64,000 nucleotides of DNA from Acinetobacter sp. ANC 3781. Its GTDB lineage: Bacteria > Pseudomonadota > Gammaproteobacteria > Pseudomonadales > Moraxellaceae. The stretch spans positions 124,001 through 188,000 of the forward strand of contig NZ_SJOH01000001.1 in the NCBI RefSeq assembly GCF_004331285.1, written 5' to 3'. The position numbers and the translations under genes are program-made. This document shows, piece after piece, positions 49,695-59,248 of the stretch (position 1 is the first letter of the stretch; the number at the start of each line of letters is the position of its first letter). Below the pieces are notes generated by a model, which ran no database searches, was not told the origin of the DNA, and saw only the letters and a program-made list of their open reading frames with translations.

Positions 49695-51107
49695 ATGACT
49701 CAAACAATCACACTCTATGTCGATGGCGCTTGCCGCGGCAATCCAGGTTTAGGCGGTTGGGGTGCATATGTCATTACTGAAACTGAAGAACATAAACTGT
49801 ATGGCGGTGTACCGGAAACCACCAACAACCGTATGGAACTAACTGCAGCAATTGAAGGGATTAAGTTCTGCCCAACAGATGCTAAACTGATTATCTGGAC
49901 AGATTCCAACTATGTGAAACAAGGCATTACCGAGTGGATTCATGGTTGGAAAAAGAAAAACTGGAAAGATGTTAAAAATCCTGATCTGTGGAAATTGCTT
50001 GACGCAACCTGCCAGGGCCGCGACATTGAATGGAACTGGATTAAAGGTCATGCTGGACACCCAGGCAATGAAATGGCAGATCAACTCGCCAACTTAGGTG
50101 CAGATCAAACCTTAGAAGCCATGAGAAATGCATCATCAAAAGCAGAAAAACCATTAGAACAAACTGTCGTTTTAGATAAAAAAAAAGTGGAAAAGGACTG
50201 GCTCCTAGATGATCCTTTTGGTTTCGATTTAATCGAATCGGATGTGCAAGATGATACTGAAGCTTTAGAAAACTTAGAACAAGAAATGATTCAGCCTGAA
50301 GAGATGAATGACGAAGCTGAAGTGCAAGATGAGCTTATAGAAAGTGTTGCGCCTGACCTTTTAAACGTAGAGCATCCTCATATTATGATTACGCCACGAA
50401 CCAAACAGGTTCATGGTCCGCGTCAACTGATTCTGGATACGGAAACCACCGGTTTCTACTTCCAGGACACTGACCGGATTATTGAGGTCGGCGCCATTGA
50501 AATGGTCAACCGTAAACTGACCGGTAGCTCCATTCATATTTATATCAATCCGAAAAAACCAGTCGGTGATTCTGAGAATATTCATGGTATTTCAGATGCC
50601 TTCTTGCAAGATAAACCTGTATATGCAGAAATTGCCGATGTACTTTTTGAGTATTTAAAAGGCGCAGAAATTATTGCGCATAACGCCAACTTCGATATGA
50701 ACTTCTTGAATATGGAGTTCAAACGGGCGGGCTTTGTGGCTTTATCAGAGGTGTGTAAGGTTACTGACACCTTAGCTATGGCGAAAAGCAAACATCCTGG
50801 GCAGAAAAACTCCCTGGATGCGTTGGTTCGCCGTTATGAAATTCCACAACGAGACCGTACGTTTCACGGTGCCTTACTCGATGCTGAAATTCTAGCTGAT
50901 GTCTATTTAGCGATGACGGGTGGTCAAGTCTCCTTCGATATGGATACCTTGACCGAAAGTGAGCAACAACAGGCACAGACAGCACGTCTAAGTGTACAAA
51001 TCGAGCTTCCTATTATTCTGCCTTCAGAACAGGAACTTGAAGCACATGAGACATGGGTCAAACAATTTGAAGAAAAACATGGAACAGCTTGTCTTTTTGC
51101 AAAATAA
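49695..51107 (+). CDS. rnhA-dnaQ: Fused ribonuclease HI and DNA polymerase III epsilon subunit
   Basis: One 470-residue polypeptide joins two enzymes encoded by adjacent genes in E. coli. The N-terminal RNase H domain (residues 1-150) has its acidic site in YVDGACRGNPG, NNRMELTAAIEG, IWTDSNYV and the GHAGHPGNEMAD stretch; it removes RNA from RNA-DNA hybrids. An acidic linker (about residues 155-245) follows. The C-terminal DEDDh exonuclease shows LDTETTGFYF, HNANFDMNFL and HGALLDAEI, the proofreading function of the replicase. The ATG at 49695 gives the RNase H start; a TTG at 49650 adds 15 non-homologous residues. As I recall, the fusion is known in Acinetobacter. Confidence 0.95.
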   Translation: MTQTITLYVDGACRGNPGLGGWGAYVITETEEHKLYGGVPETTNNRMELTAAIEGIKFCPTDAKLIIWTDSNYVKQGITEWIHGWKKKNWKDVKNPDLWKLLDATCQGRDIEWNWIKGHAGHPGNEMADQLANLGADQTLEAMRNASSKAEKPLEQTVVLDKKKVEKDWLLDDPFGFDLIESDVQDDTEALENLEQEMIQPEEMNDEAEVQDELIESVAPDLLNVEHPHIMITPRTKQVHGPRQLILDTETTGFYFQDTDRIIEVGAIEMVNRKLTGSSIHIYINPKKPVGDSENIHGISDAFLQDKPVYAEIADVLFEYLKGAEIIAHNANFDMNFLNMEFKRAGFVALSEVCKVTDTLAMAKSKHPGQKNSLDALVRRYEIPQRDRTFHGALLDAEILADVYLAMTGGQVSFDMDTLTESEQQQAQTARLSVQIELPIILPSEQELEAHETWVKQFEEKHGTACLFAK

Positions 51108-51233
51108 AATCTACATTTCTAGTGGTTTTTTGTATTTAAACGTTTAACAGTTAAGTTATAGTTGAATGTAAAGAAGTTTCGCCCTTAACCGGCTGCTCAT
51201 AAACAGATAAAACACTAGGAAAGGTGCAGATCC

Positions 51234-52877
51234 ATGTCTTACCAAACCTCTATTCATTTTGACCCAACTGCATTGCTGATAATAAAAAATGAGGTTGATA
51301 ACTCAATTAAACTAGTCGAATCAGCGGTTAGCAGCTTAGCAGAGGATCAAACTTTACCTTTTGGTATTGATGATGCACTGAATCAGTTTGAGCAATGTGC
51401 CCAAGTACTTGCGCTGATTGATATGCAAAGCTTGGCTAAAATCGCTCAATATTCTGCCGAGTTAATGCGTAAAATCATGAGCAATCCTGCGCAAATTAAT
51501 ACGCAGGAGGTGATCGCCTTAAGTGAAGGCACCACCATGATGAAACGCTATATCGAATTTATTTGCTTGCGTGAAGTTAAAATTCCGCAATTTTTGCTTG
51601 ATACTCTGAATCGCCTTGAGATTGTATTAGGCAAGCCGATTACCCCTGAAGGTCAGCATATTGAGCCATTAATTGATAGCTTCACCCCTGACTTCCAGCT
51701 TCCTAAAGCACCGAGCTTAGAAAAATCTAAATATGTGCATCGCTTGTATAAACTGTCTTTAAACAAGCTTATTAAGCAGGAAGAAACTGAATTTGATTTA
51801 CAAGCCATTAAATTGGTCGGTGCATATTTAGCAGGTCTTGCTGAAAATACGCCAAGCAAGCAATACTGGAATCTGGTGCATGTTGCATTTGACCAAATTG
51901 ATCACTTGCTTCTGAATGATCCACGTTTACGCACCTTGATTAGCATTGAACGTAACATTGCGCAATATTTCATTACTCCTGATCGTTTCAAACCAAGCTT
52001 GCCGGATTTAGCCAATATTTTAAGTTTGTGCATTAGCCAAGAAGATGAGACTGCGCAGCATATCCGCAGCCAGCTTAATTTGAGTGAAGACCACCTGACC
52101 GATACGCAATTACAAGTGTTCAGCCGTCATCTTTATGGTCCCGATTTTGATACCATGCATACGATTAGTGAACTTGTAACCACAGAAATGGCACAAATTC
52201 GTAACGACATTGAATACAACTATCAGAATATGACCCCAGAAAAAACGCGAGAGTTACAAGACAAATTAACCAGTCTTGCTAATATTTTCAAAGTGTTAAA
52301 TCTGAATGAAGCCTTTAATGACTTGTCGCGTCAAGCCAGTTTGCTTAGCAGTGCTGAAGTGCTAAAAGATGAAGGTTTTGCACAACAATTGATGAATTGC
52401 ATTCTATCTGCGATGAATTCAATTGGCGTATTGGAACGTCATCACACCTCAAGCCGTTTACAGCTTCGTGTGCATAACATGAATATCTCTTTAGACCGTT
52501 TAGATGAAGCACATGCTGCTTTGCTGAATGAAACTAAAGCTGTGATTGACCTTTCCAGCCAAACTCTGATGCAATACTTACAAGACAACAATTTGGCAAC
52601 TGTAGAAAATACGCCGACGCAATTGCGTGAAATTGGTGGCGCACTCTTGTTCCTAAATGCTGAGGCAGGTCAAACTGCATTAAAAACTGCAGCAGACTTT
52701 ATTCAGCAGCAAATTGAAAGTTCAACAGTGATTAATGCTGAACAAATCAATCATACTCTCGACACTTTAGCCAGTGCTGATATGATGATTGACAATTTAA
52801 AATACAAACAACCTGTATTGCAGTCAATGTTTAATGTAGCATTGGAAAGTAGCGAAAAACTGAAAACTGTTGCCTAA
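51234..52877 (+). CDS. fimL: FimL-like type IV pilus/cAMP scaffold protein
   Basis: A 547-residue cytosolic, mostly helical protein that resembles the N-terminal part of ChpA, as FimL does in Pseudomonas (567 residues). No receiver, kinase or CheW domain follows. I find no His in a phosphotransfer-type motif, consistent with FimL being a scaffold between the Pil-Chp system and cAMP signalling. Position supports the call: in P. aeruginosa the order mltD-rnhA-dnaQ...fimL-nudC is the same. It ends one base inside the nudC start (TAATG). Family membership is from similarity and synteny; no experimental role is shown here. Confidence 0.8.
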   Translation: MSYQTSIHFDPTALLIIKNEVDNSIKLVESAVSSLAEDQTLPFGIDDALNQFEQCAQVLALIDMQSLAKIAQYSAELMRKIMSNPAQINTQEVIALSEGTTMMKRYIEFICLREVKIPQFLLDTLNRLEIVLGKPITPEGQHIEPLIDSFTPDFQLPKAPSLEKSKYVHRLYKLSLNKLIKQEETEFDLQAIKLVGAYLAGLAENTPSKQYWNLVHVAFDQIDHLLLNDPRLRTLISIERNIAQYFITPDRFKPSLPDLANILSLCISQEDETAQHIRSQLNLSEDHLTDTQLQVFSRHLYGPDFDTMHTISELVTTEMAQIRNDIEYNYQNMTPEKTRELQDKLTSLANIFKVLNLNEAFNDLSRQASLLSSAEVLKDEGFAQQLMNCILSAMNSIGVLERHHTSSRLQLRVHNMNISLDRLDEAHAALLNETKAVIDLSSQTLMQYLQDNNLATVENTPTQLREIGGALLFLNAEAGQTALKTAADFIQQQIESSTVINAEQINHTLDTLASADMMIDNLKYKQPVLQSMFNVALESSEKLKTVA

Positions 52878-53650
52878 TGTCTGAATTATCACTTGCTTAT
52901 ATTTTTCATCAACATCAACTGTTAGTGGATGAAAACTTTCAACTTCCTCGAGTAGAACGTTTAGCAAGTGATCTTCACTTCAACACGGGTGATCAAGTGA
53001 TTGCCCGTGATCTTCTCGAACACGAACCTATTCCTCAGGGCTTGCAGTTGGTTCCCATCCGTCAGCTATTGACACTTTGGAATACCAAGCAATTCGAACA
53101 TGCCAGTCGTGCAATTCAACTTTTAGAATGGCGTAAAAACCATAAATTCTGTAGCCACTGCGGACATCAGACAGAAGCACATCAGACTGAATATGCCATG
53201 ATTTGCCCTGCTTGTCGCTACCATCAATATCCGCGAGTACAGCCTTGCGTAATCACGGTAATCACACGCGGTGATGACGAAATCTTGCTGGCTAAAAATG
53301 CAAAAAACAAAACCAATATGTATGGTCTGATTGCTGGTTTTGTCGAAGTTGGAGAAACTTTAGAAGAAGCAGTACGCCGTGAAACCTTTGAGGAAGTCGG
53401 ATTAAAAGTAAAAAATGTACAATATCTTGCCAGTCAACCCTGGCCATTTCCGAGTAATTTAATGCTCGCTTTCCGTGCTGAATATGCTTCTGGTGACATC
53501 AAGCTTCAAGAAGAAGAAATTAGCGATGCACAGTTTTTTAAACTCGATCAACTGCCGGAAATCCCTTTTAAAGGCAGTATTGCTTACGCAATGATTAAAC
53601 ACATTACCGAAGGTCACCCTGTTGCAGATGACACTCGTGAATGGTTGTAA
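52877..53650 (+). CDS. nudC: NAD+ diphosphatase (Nudix)
   Basis: Hydrolyses NADH to NMNH and AMP; in E. coli it also removes NAD caps from RNA 5' ends. The 257 residues equal the E. coli length. A zinc ribbon (CSHCG and CPACR) lies near residue 93-115, then the Nudix box GFVEVGETLEEAVRRETFEEVG around residue 155, and the NudC-specific motif SQPWPFPSNLML. The start overlaps the fimL stop as TAATG, so the two are translationally coupled. Confidence 0.96.
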   Translation: MSELSLAYIFHQHQLLVDENFQLPRVERLASDLHFNTGDQVIARDLLEHEPIPQGLQLVPIRQLLTLWNTKQFEHASRAIQLLEWRKNHKFCSHCGHQTEAHQTEYAMICPACRYHQYPRVQPCVITVITRGDDEILLAKNAKNKTNMYGLIAGFVEVGETLEEAVRRETFEEVGLKVKNVQYLASQPWPFPSNLMLAFRAEYASGDIKLQEEEISDAQFFKLDQLPEIPFKGSIAYAMIKHITEGHPVADDTREWL

Positions 53651-53651
53651 G

Positions 53652-54539
53652 CTAGGGGTTTAGCGCTTCATCCAAAGCCGCTAAAATTTGTTTCTTGGTC
53701 TGAAAAAAGCGGCTAAACAAACTCGAAACCGATCCCATAATGGAAATATGCCCCGTACCTGGGATGGTAATCATTTGGCTATGATTGCCCTTTTCCTGCA
53801 AAATACGATGCAAATCTTTTGAATTATTATGACCAACCACTTGATCATTCGCTGCTAAAAACAGGTAATGCTTCACTGTGTTCGGTTCAATAAAATAATA
53901 TGGCATCACATGTTGATAAGGCACACTCTGATCAAACGCATCTGCACATAATGGATCATCTTTATAATCAAAATGATAAGGCCCAGATAATCCAATAATC
54001 GCCTGAATTTGGGCACGACAGTGCAAGGTATATGGCTTTGGATGATACAGTGCCGACATGACATTAAATGCGCCAGCCGAATGCCCCATCAACACGATTT
54101 TTTCAGTCCGAATATTCAGTTTAGATTGATGTTGGTTCAGATAGTTTAATGCCAGGCTCAGGTCATCAATATAACTGGGAAATACATGTTCTGGTGCAAG
54201 ATGATAATTGATCACCGCAACATCATAGCCCTCCTTCGCAAAGGCTTCACCGACAAAACGATAATCTTTTTTATCTCCATGTAACCACGCCCCGCCATGT
54301 ACGAATACAATTAAAGGACGGTGTTCACGTGGTGTTTCAGCGGTAAAAATATCGAGGCGTTGCCGGGCTTTTAAGCCATAAGCAACATTTTCAATGACCG
54401 AATAGCCTTTTCTGGAAGTTAAACGATTCAATGCATAACTACCAAAATCGTAAAGGCGAAAATCTTTGTAAAACATTTTCACCAATGCGACATTTTGTTC
54501 CAGTTTGTTCTTGACCAATTGAGTTACATTATTGAGCAT
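53652..54539 (-). CDS. Alpha/beta-hydrolase (HSL-type esterase)
   Basis: A 295-residue cytosolic esterase. Oxyanion motif VFVHGGAWLHGDK, nucleophile elbow LMGHSAGAFN (Ser in GHSAG), Asp in ANDQVVGHN and His in GTGHISIMG form the full catalytic set. I place the start at ATG 54539; the longer reading from 54566 uses TTG and lies inside the upstream BON-domain gene. It overlaps that gene's end by 11 bases, so translational coupling is likely. The substrate is unknown. Confidence 0.83.
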   Translation of the reverse strand: MLNNVTQLVKNKLEQNVALVKMFYKDFRLYDFGSYALNRLTSRKGYSVIENVAYGLKARQRLDIFTAETPREHRPLIVFVHGGAWLHGDKKDYRFVGEAFAKEGYDVAVINYHLAPEHVFPSYIDDLSLALNYLNQHQSKLNIRTEKIVLMGHSAGAFNVMSALYHPKPYTLHCRAQIQAIIGLSGPYHFDYKDDPLCADAFDQSVPYQHVMPYYFIEPNTVKHYLFLAANDQVVGHNNSKDLHRILQEKGNHSQMITIPGTGHISIMGSVSSLFSRFFQTKKQILAALDEALNP

Positions 54540-55212
54540 TCGCAGGCTCAGCTTGGTCGGGATCAATCGCTACAGGGGTTTGTTCAACAGGTTGTGCATA
54601 CACCACAGGACTGCTAAAACTTGAAGTCACTGCACGTGATTCTTCAACATTATCAATCAGGGTAATAATTTTAGTCACATTACCGACTTGCTCAAGTATC
54701 TGATTAAGATCCTTGATTTCAGCACTATTTAAACGTCCCATTACATATAGAATGCCATCTTCGGTGTGAATGCGGACTTTGCTATCTGATACTACGGCAG
54801 CTTTCATTATCAGCCCACGTGTGTTGGCTGTAACCGTAGTATCTTGCATAATGGTGCTATAACCAATTTGGTTACCCACAGTAATATAATTATGTACAGT
54901 TTTGACATCCGTCATTGCACGCACATTATCTTCAGCCAATTGCTTTAAATGGGCATCTGGCACTTGGCCAGTCAGTAAGACATTGCCATGAAAACTTTCA
55001 ATATTGACTCGGGCTTGTTTAAAGCGGCTATCTAATTTATATAAATTGATTTTAGCGGTACGTTCTATAGAAGAATCAATAAACACCTGTCCAAGCGAAC
55101 GGGCACCACTCTCTGTTCCTACCGGGGCTGGTCCTGTGCCACCAGAGATGAAACTTGCACAACCAGATAAACTTGCTACACACAGTAACGTCATTGCAAT
55201 ACGGTTAAACAC
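54529..55212 (-). CDS. dolP: Dual-BON-domain outer-membrane lipoprotein
   Basis: Outer-membrane lipoprotein of the DolP/YraP family, 227 residues. Signal peptide with lipobox LSGCA; two BON domains follow: the first at about residues 52-105 (NIESFHGNVLLTGQV), the second at about 130-195 (RIHTEDGILYVMGRL). A Pro/Ala-rich tail ends in PANAQ. In E. coli DolP supports BAM function and outer-membrane integrity at the septum, and it lies in the rsmI-lpoA-yraN-diaA-dolP cluster; here it is near the same relatives, but diaA is missing. Confidence 0.9.
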   Translation of the reverse strand: MFNRIAMTLLCVASLSGCASFISGGTGPAPVGTESGARSLGQVFIDSSIERTAKINLYKLDSRFKQARVNIESFHGNVLLTGQVPDAHLKQLAEDNVRAMTDVKTVHNYITVGNQIGYSTIMQDTTVTANTRGLIMKAAVVSDSKVRIHTEDGILYVMGRLNSAEIKDLNQILEQVGNVTKIITLIDNVEESRAVTSSFSSPVVYAQPVEQTPVAIDPDQAEPANAQ

Positions 55213-55277
55213 TCAGCAAGACTCCTCATCATTAATTTCAATTCTATTTTATTTCAGCATTTACGCTCTGATTTTGT

Positions 55278-55709
55278 TCAAAGGTTAATGAACTCTTGAT
55301 CAAAAGTAAAAGCATTTTCTATCCATTGTTGATCATAAGTGAATTTAGAAAAATCTTGCTGTATGGTTTTTGCAAATTGTTGAAAAAAATCAAAACAAAT
55401 CACATCAAACCGACAATAAAATTGTTGAAATTCTGGATGACTATTTAAAAAGTATAATGCTGCTTTCATAATCTTCTTTTGTTTAGAGAGTGAAATTGTT
55501 TCACATGATTGTGCATATTGAGTTGCAGAGCGTGCTTTCACCTCCACAAAGATCAATTCTTGATCCTTTTCTACAATCAGGTCAATTTCCCCATAACGAC
55601 AATGATAATTCATGGCAATCAGGAAAAAACCTTGTGCTTGTAAAAACCCCAAAGCCTGCTGTTCAGCCCATTGTCCTAAATTTAAATTGAGTTGCATATT
55701 TTTTGTCAT
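55278..55709 (-). CDS. yraN: UPF0102 (YraN) family protein
   Basis: A 143-residue protein of the YraN family, which has a Holliday-junction-resolvase-like nuclease fold of unknown role. Motifs: [17 protein letters not shown] at the start, [28 protein letters not shown] arrangement (GEIDLI and FVEVKAR, which would carry the acidic metal residues), and FDVICFDF near the end. Its ATG overlaps the lpoA stop as TAATG. It would therefore be translated together with lpoA when that gene is read to its end. Confidence 0.9.
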   Translation of the reverse strand: MTKNMQLNLNLGQWAEQQALGFLQAQGFFLIAMNYHCRYGEIDLIVEKDQELIFVEVKARSATQYAQSCETISLSKQKKIMKAALYFLNSHPEFQQFYCRFDVICFDFFQQFAKTIQQDFSKFTYDQQWIENAFTFDQEFINL

Positions 55710-56650
55710 TACAAGCTCCTAATGCCTTTTCTAATATTTTCAAAACAATGTGGAGGCCGCTGAATATGAGGATTGCTGATTTGAATCAGCCCTGTTCGCC
55801 CTTGAAATTCAATACTTTTTAAATTTGGTTTATCAAGATATTGTTGAGCAATATGCCGAACATCAACACCAAAGGTTTGTAGCCGTTGATACGGCTTGGC
55901 AACAGGATTTTGTTGACACGAATAAGCTTCAGTCACATCTGAGCCTGCCAGATTATATAAAGCGGGTACATCACAAAACTTCACTTTTTGGGGAATCGCT
56001 TGTTGCTGTTCAATGCCATTTCACCCTACATAAATATTTTTATTTGGTAACTTTGCCAGACTATTGCTCCACTGATTATTTCCGATTCGCAATAAACTGC
56101 TTTTTTTATTCAACTTTTCAGGTAATTCCTCGACCACAGTTAAGTGATAATCTATTTTTGAAACTAAGGACATGACAAAAAGCTCACTGTCGGCTTCTAT
56201 TCCCGGCTGGCGAAATACATAAATTTGCTTAATTTTATCCTTCTGCAAGATTTGATTTAGTCTATAAGCATTATCTTTCTTGGACAGTCTAAACTGCCCT
56301 ACCTGATCTGCTTGGTGAGTCACTTCATTTAAAGCAAAAACACAAACTTTGGGTTTACTCTTGATTAAGCCTTCCACTTCATTGCGCGCTAAAGACCCAA
56401 TCACCATTTGGTTTTTTTTATTGACATTTATTTTTAACAGCTGGGCGATTTGTTTTGTATCCGAGTTTACAAATTTAATCGGGGTTTTCTGGCCTGATGC
56501 TTGATAAGCACTCATAAAATCCTGTTTGACGCTTAATCCGACTCGCGCCCTAGGACCCGATTCAGGTAAAATGCCCCATACTTCAGCTTGTGCATGGTTA
56601 AAAATGCAATACAGCATGAAGTCCATTAAATTATTTTTATTATCCAACAT
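55709..56650 (-). pseudogene. lpoA: Penicillin-binding protein activator, interrupted by an in-frame stop
   Basis: Related to the C-terminal, ligand-binding-protein-like (LppC) domain of LpoA, which stimulates penicillin-binding protein 1A from the outer membrane. The frame carries GILPESGPRARVG and IYVFRQPG, then a TGA at 56021-56023 after NIYVG, and continues in the same frame with EQQQAIPQKVKFCDVPALY to a stop at 55709. A single point change (or a sequencing error) splits the gene into 209 and about 103 residues. No clear lipoprotein signal is visible. Genomic position between rsmI and yraN matches E. coli lpoA. The longer C-terminal part might still be made from an internal start at 55984, but without the N-terminal region. 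Confidence 0.72.
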
Positions 56651-56662
56651 TGGAGAAACCTT

Positions 56663-57502
56663 ATGAGTGCTCAGTTATTTGTTGTAGCGACCCCAATTGG
56701 GCACTTAGATGACATTACTTATCGTGCGATTGATGTTTTAAAGTCAGTCAGTATTATCGCGGCAGAAGATACGCGTACTTCTGCTCAATTATTAAAGCAT
56801 CATAATATATCAACTCCCCTAACTGCGTGTCATGAGCATAATGAAAGCAACAAAATAGATATATTGATTCAAAGATTGCTGAATGGCGAAAATATGGCTT
56901 TAATTAGTGATGCAGGGACACCGCTGATTAGTGACCCGGGTTTTAAACTGGTTCGTGCCGCGCAAGAGCAAAATATTCGTGTGGTTCCTGTGCCGGGTGC
57001 TTGTGCTGCAATTGCCGCACTCAGTTCTGTCGGTTTACCGAGCGACCGTTTCAGTTTTCAAGGCTTTTTGCCTTCTCGTCAATCCCAGCGCCGAATTCAG
57101 TTGGAAAAACTGAAAGATGAAACCCAAACTTTAATTTTTTATGAAGCACCTCATCGCATTTTAGATTCTGTTAAAGATATGGCTGATATTTTTGGTGCAG
57201 ACCGCCCGGTTGGCTTTGCCCGTGAAATTACCAAAACATTTGAAACCATCAAAAAAATGACTTTGGCCGATTTGATTCAACTGATTGAATCCGATCATAA
57301 CCAGCAAAAAGGTGAAATTGTTTTAGTCATTGGGGGTGCAACGGTAGAAAAGGATTTAGATCAAGAAAAACTGGATCAGTTATTGACTCGCTTATTGCAA
57401 GATTTATCAGTAAAAGCAGCTTCACAGTTGGCCGCTGATTTGACGGGCATTAAAAAGAAAGTGGCCTATCAACGTGCTTTAGAACTCACCGCTAATGATT
57501 AA
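56663..57502 (+). CDS. rsmI: 16S rRNA C1402 2'-O-methyltransferase
   Basis: RsmI methylates the ribose of C1402 in 16S rRNA, tuning decoding in the ribosomal P site. The 279 residues (E. coli 286) belong to the tetrapyrrole-methylase fold. Motifs: FVVATPIGHLDD near the start, AEDTRTSAQLLKHH, LISDAGTPLISDPG (SAM-binding glycine loop), VPGACAAIAAL, and YEAPHRI near residue 155. It starts 12 bases from the divergent lpoA start. A bidirectional terminator follows. No anomalies. Confidence 0.95.
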   Translation: MSAQLFVVATPIGHLDDITYRAIDVLKSVSIIAAEDTRTSAQLLKHHNISTPLTACHEHNESNKIDILIQRLLNGENMALISDAGTPLISDPGFKLVRAAQEQNIRVVPVPGACAAIAALSSVGLPSDRFSFQGFLPSRQSQRRIQLEKLKDETQTLIFYEAPHRILDSVKDMADIFGADRPVGFAREITKTFETIKKMTLADLIQLIESDHNQQKGEIVLVIGGATVEKDLDQEKLDQLLTRLLQDLSVKAASQLAADLTGIKKKVAYQRALELTAND

Positions 57503-57520
57503 AATGCATCACTAAAAACA

Positions 57521-57550
57521 AAAAAAGCATCACTTGTGTGATGCTTTTTT
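57521..57550. terminator. Bidirectional terminator between rsmI and sutA
   Basis: Arms aaaaaagcatcac/gtgatgctttttt with a four-base loop, between convergent genes. Confidence 0.88.
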
Positions 57551-57581
57551 ATAGTCTTGGACAAAATCAAGGATTAGACCA

Positions 57582-57830
57582 TTAACCCTTAGCAGATTCA
57601 TCTGCAGGAACTTCGGTAATACGGCCACCTTGAGCAAGAAAAGCAGCAAGTTCATCTTCTAAGGCTTGGCGCTTTTTAAGTTTAGCCGTCACGGTTAAAG
57701 TTTCTGCCTCAGCCACATCGCCATCAGTTGGCGTAACTTCACTGACAGATGCACCTTTTTCAGCAGCTTTCGCTTCATCTTCATCTACTGCAGATTCTTC
57801 TACTTCATCGTAGTCATTCATATCTGTCAT
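57582..57830 (-). CDS. SutA-like RNA-polymerase-associated regulator
   Basis: An 82-residue acidic, largely disordered protein. The first half is Asp/Glu-rich (DYDEVEESAVDEDE); the second has a short helix (KLKKRQALEDELAAFLAQGG) followed by RITEVPADE. This layout (acidic tail, helix with LxxxLxxFLxxGG, short tail with an EV/I motif) is that of Pseudomonas SutA, which binds RNA polymerase and raises transcription of ribosomal and other genes in slow growth. SutA of Pseudomonas is about 105 residues. Homology is inferred from the layout and this short motif. Confidence 0.72.
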   Translation of the reverse strand: MTDMNDYDEVEESAVDEDEAKAAEKGASVSEVTPTDGDVAEAETLTVTAKLKKRQALEDELAAFLAQGGRITEVPADESAKG

Positions 57831-58006
57831 GGCTGTTTCTCCCCATAAATAATGTCTAGCGTTCCAATGTGAATTGGTTTTGAATTAGGAAGAAATTTAG
57901 CAATCTCTGATCATTTCGGATAGAGTGAAATACAAAAAAATCGTATCTTTTTTAATCAAAAAAGTAAACTTATATAAATATTTGTACAAAAAGCAGCATT
58001 TCAGGC
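57831..58006. other. Short intergenic region between ubiI and sutA
   Basis: About 175 AT-rich bases with no gene recognised; it includes the sutA promoter and the 3' end of the ubiI transcript. Confidence 0.4.
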
Positions 58007-59248
58007 TCAAACTGCATAACAAGTGTTTTTTAGAGTCTGTAATCCATTCGCTTGCGACATAAAAGCATCTTTTAAGGCAGCATGTTGCTCCACTTGTTTT
58101 AAGCCAAAATTTCGCGCCCAAACCACTGGGAAAAGTTGTGCGGTTTCCATCCAGCCAATCGCAGACATGCTATGCATCATGGCATCATTTTGTCCTTTAC
58201 GACGGTGTTCATAACGCTGCAAAGTCTGTTCATGTGCCCATACGCCACGCTTTTTGTCATGCAGTAATGCATCACATAGAATTGCTGCATCCAGACAACC
58301 AATATTCACCCCTTGCCCTGCAAGAGGATGAATCACATGTGCAGCATCGCCAATCAGGGCTAAACCAGCTTTCACATATTGCTGTGCGGCACGTGCTTTA
58401 AGCGGGAATTGTGCCCGTGGTGTCGCTTCTAATATTTCACCCAACATGTGATGACTCTCGCGCGTTAAAAGTTCAGTAAATGCGCCATCATCTAGAGCTG
58501 CATATTCTTCTGCGTAATCATCAGGTAATGTCCAGACAATCGATTGCCAATAGCCGTTTTGTTCCGGCTTTAAACTGGCCATCGGTAAAAATGCCAAGGG
58601 GCCGGTTTCAAGGAAAATCTGACGGGCCACATGTTGGTGGGACTGTGCAGTTCGAATTGCGCAAGTTAAACCTGCTTGCTTGTAATCCATTATGTCCAGA
58701 TCAATAAAGGCTTGTTCCCGGACAAATGAATTTGCACCATCTGCACCAATCACCAGTTTGGTTCTAAGCTCGGTACCATCCGCCAGGTGAATATGCCAAA
58801 CCCCTACACCCTGTTCTACACGTATGACTTTGACTTGGGTACGGTAATCTTGCAGCTGTTGCAGCATTTTTTGCTGAATGGCTAAATTCAAAATACTCGG
58901 CTCAACCATCGAACCTAACGTATGTTCAGCACCAGGTGTATTTTGGCTGGCTTGACCAAAATTGATTTCACCATAACCATTTTTATTCCAGACCTGCATG
59001 CCGCTATAGGGCATCTGACGTGCAAGCTTTTCCCACACATGCACTGTTTTGAGCAAATGAATCGTGGCCTGGCTAAGGGCCAAAACACGCGGATTTGTAA
59101 TAGAAAGAACTTTTTGTTCATCTAAAATAGGTGCGGCATCGAGTACAGTCGCCTGAACACCACCTTGAGCCAGCAACAATGCGGTTAAGCCACCCACCAG
59201 GCCACCACCAATCACAACGACATCTAACACCTCCAGAACGTCACTCAT
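58007..59248 (-). CDS. ubiI: FAD-dependent ubiquinone hydroxylase (UbiI position)
   Basis: A class A flavin monooxygenase of the ubiquinone pathway, 413 residues. FAD motifs: VVIGGGLVGGLTALLLAQGG (dinucleotide fold), VIGADGANSFVR (the DG motif) and GDAAHVIHPLAGQGVN (the second FAD signature). Synteny with E. coli (pepP-ubiH-ubiI) makes the C5-hydroxylase UbiI (VisC) most likely; UbiF/UbiM-type activity cannot be excluded from sequence. It overlaps the ubiH gene by four bases (ATGA type), so it is translated with it. Confidence 0.85.
   Translation of the reverse strand: MSDVLEVLDVVVIGGGLVGGLTALLLAQGGVQATVLDAAPILDEQKVLSITNPRVLALSQATIHLLKTVHVWEKLARQMPYSGMQVWNKNGYGEINFGQASQNTPGAEHTLGSMVEPSILNLAIQQKMLQQLQDYRTQVKVIRVEQGVGVWHIHLADGTELRTKLVIGADGANSFVREQAFIDLDIMDYKQAGLTCAIRTAQSHQHVARQIFLETGPLAFLPMASLKPEQNGYWQSIVWTLPDDYAEEYAALDDGAFTELLTRESHHMLGEILEATPRAQFPLKARAAQQYVKAGLALIGDAAHVIHPLAGQGVNIGCLDAAILCDALLHDKKRGVWAHEQTLQRYEHRRKGQNDAMMHSMSAIGWMETAQLFPVVWARNFGLKQVEQHAALKDAFMSQANGLQTLKNTCYAV

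Noticed and set aside
54540..54566. Longer start of the esterase gene at TTG 54566
   Set aside because: TTG with no ribosome-binding site; ATG 54539 is the better choice.
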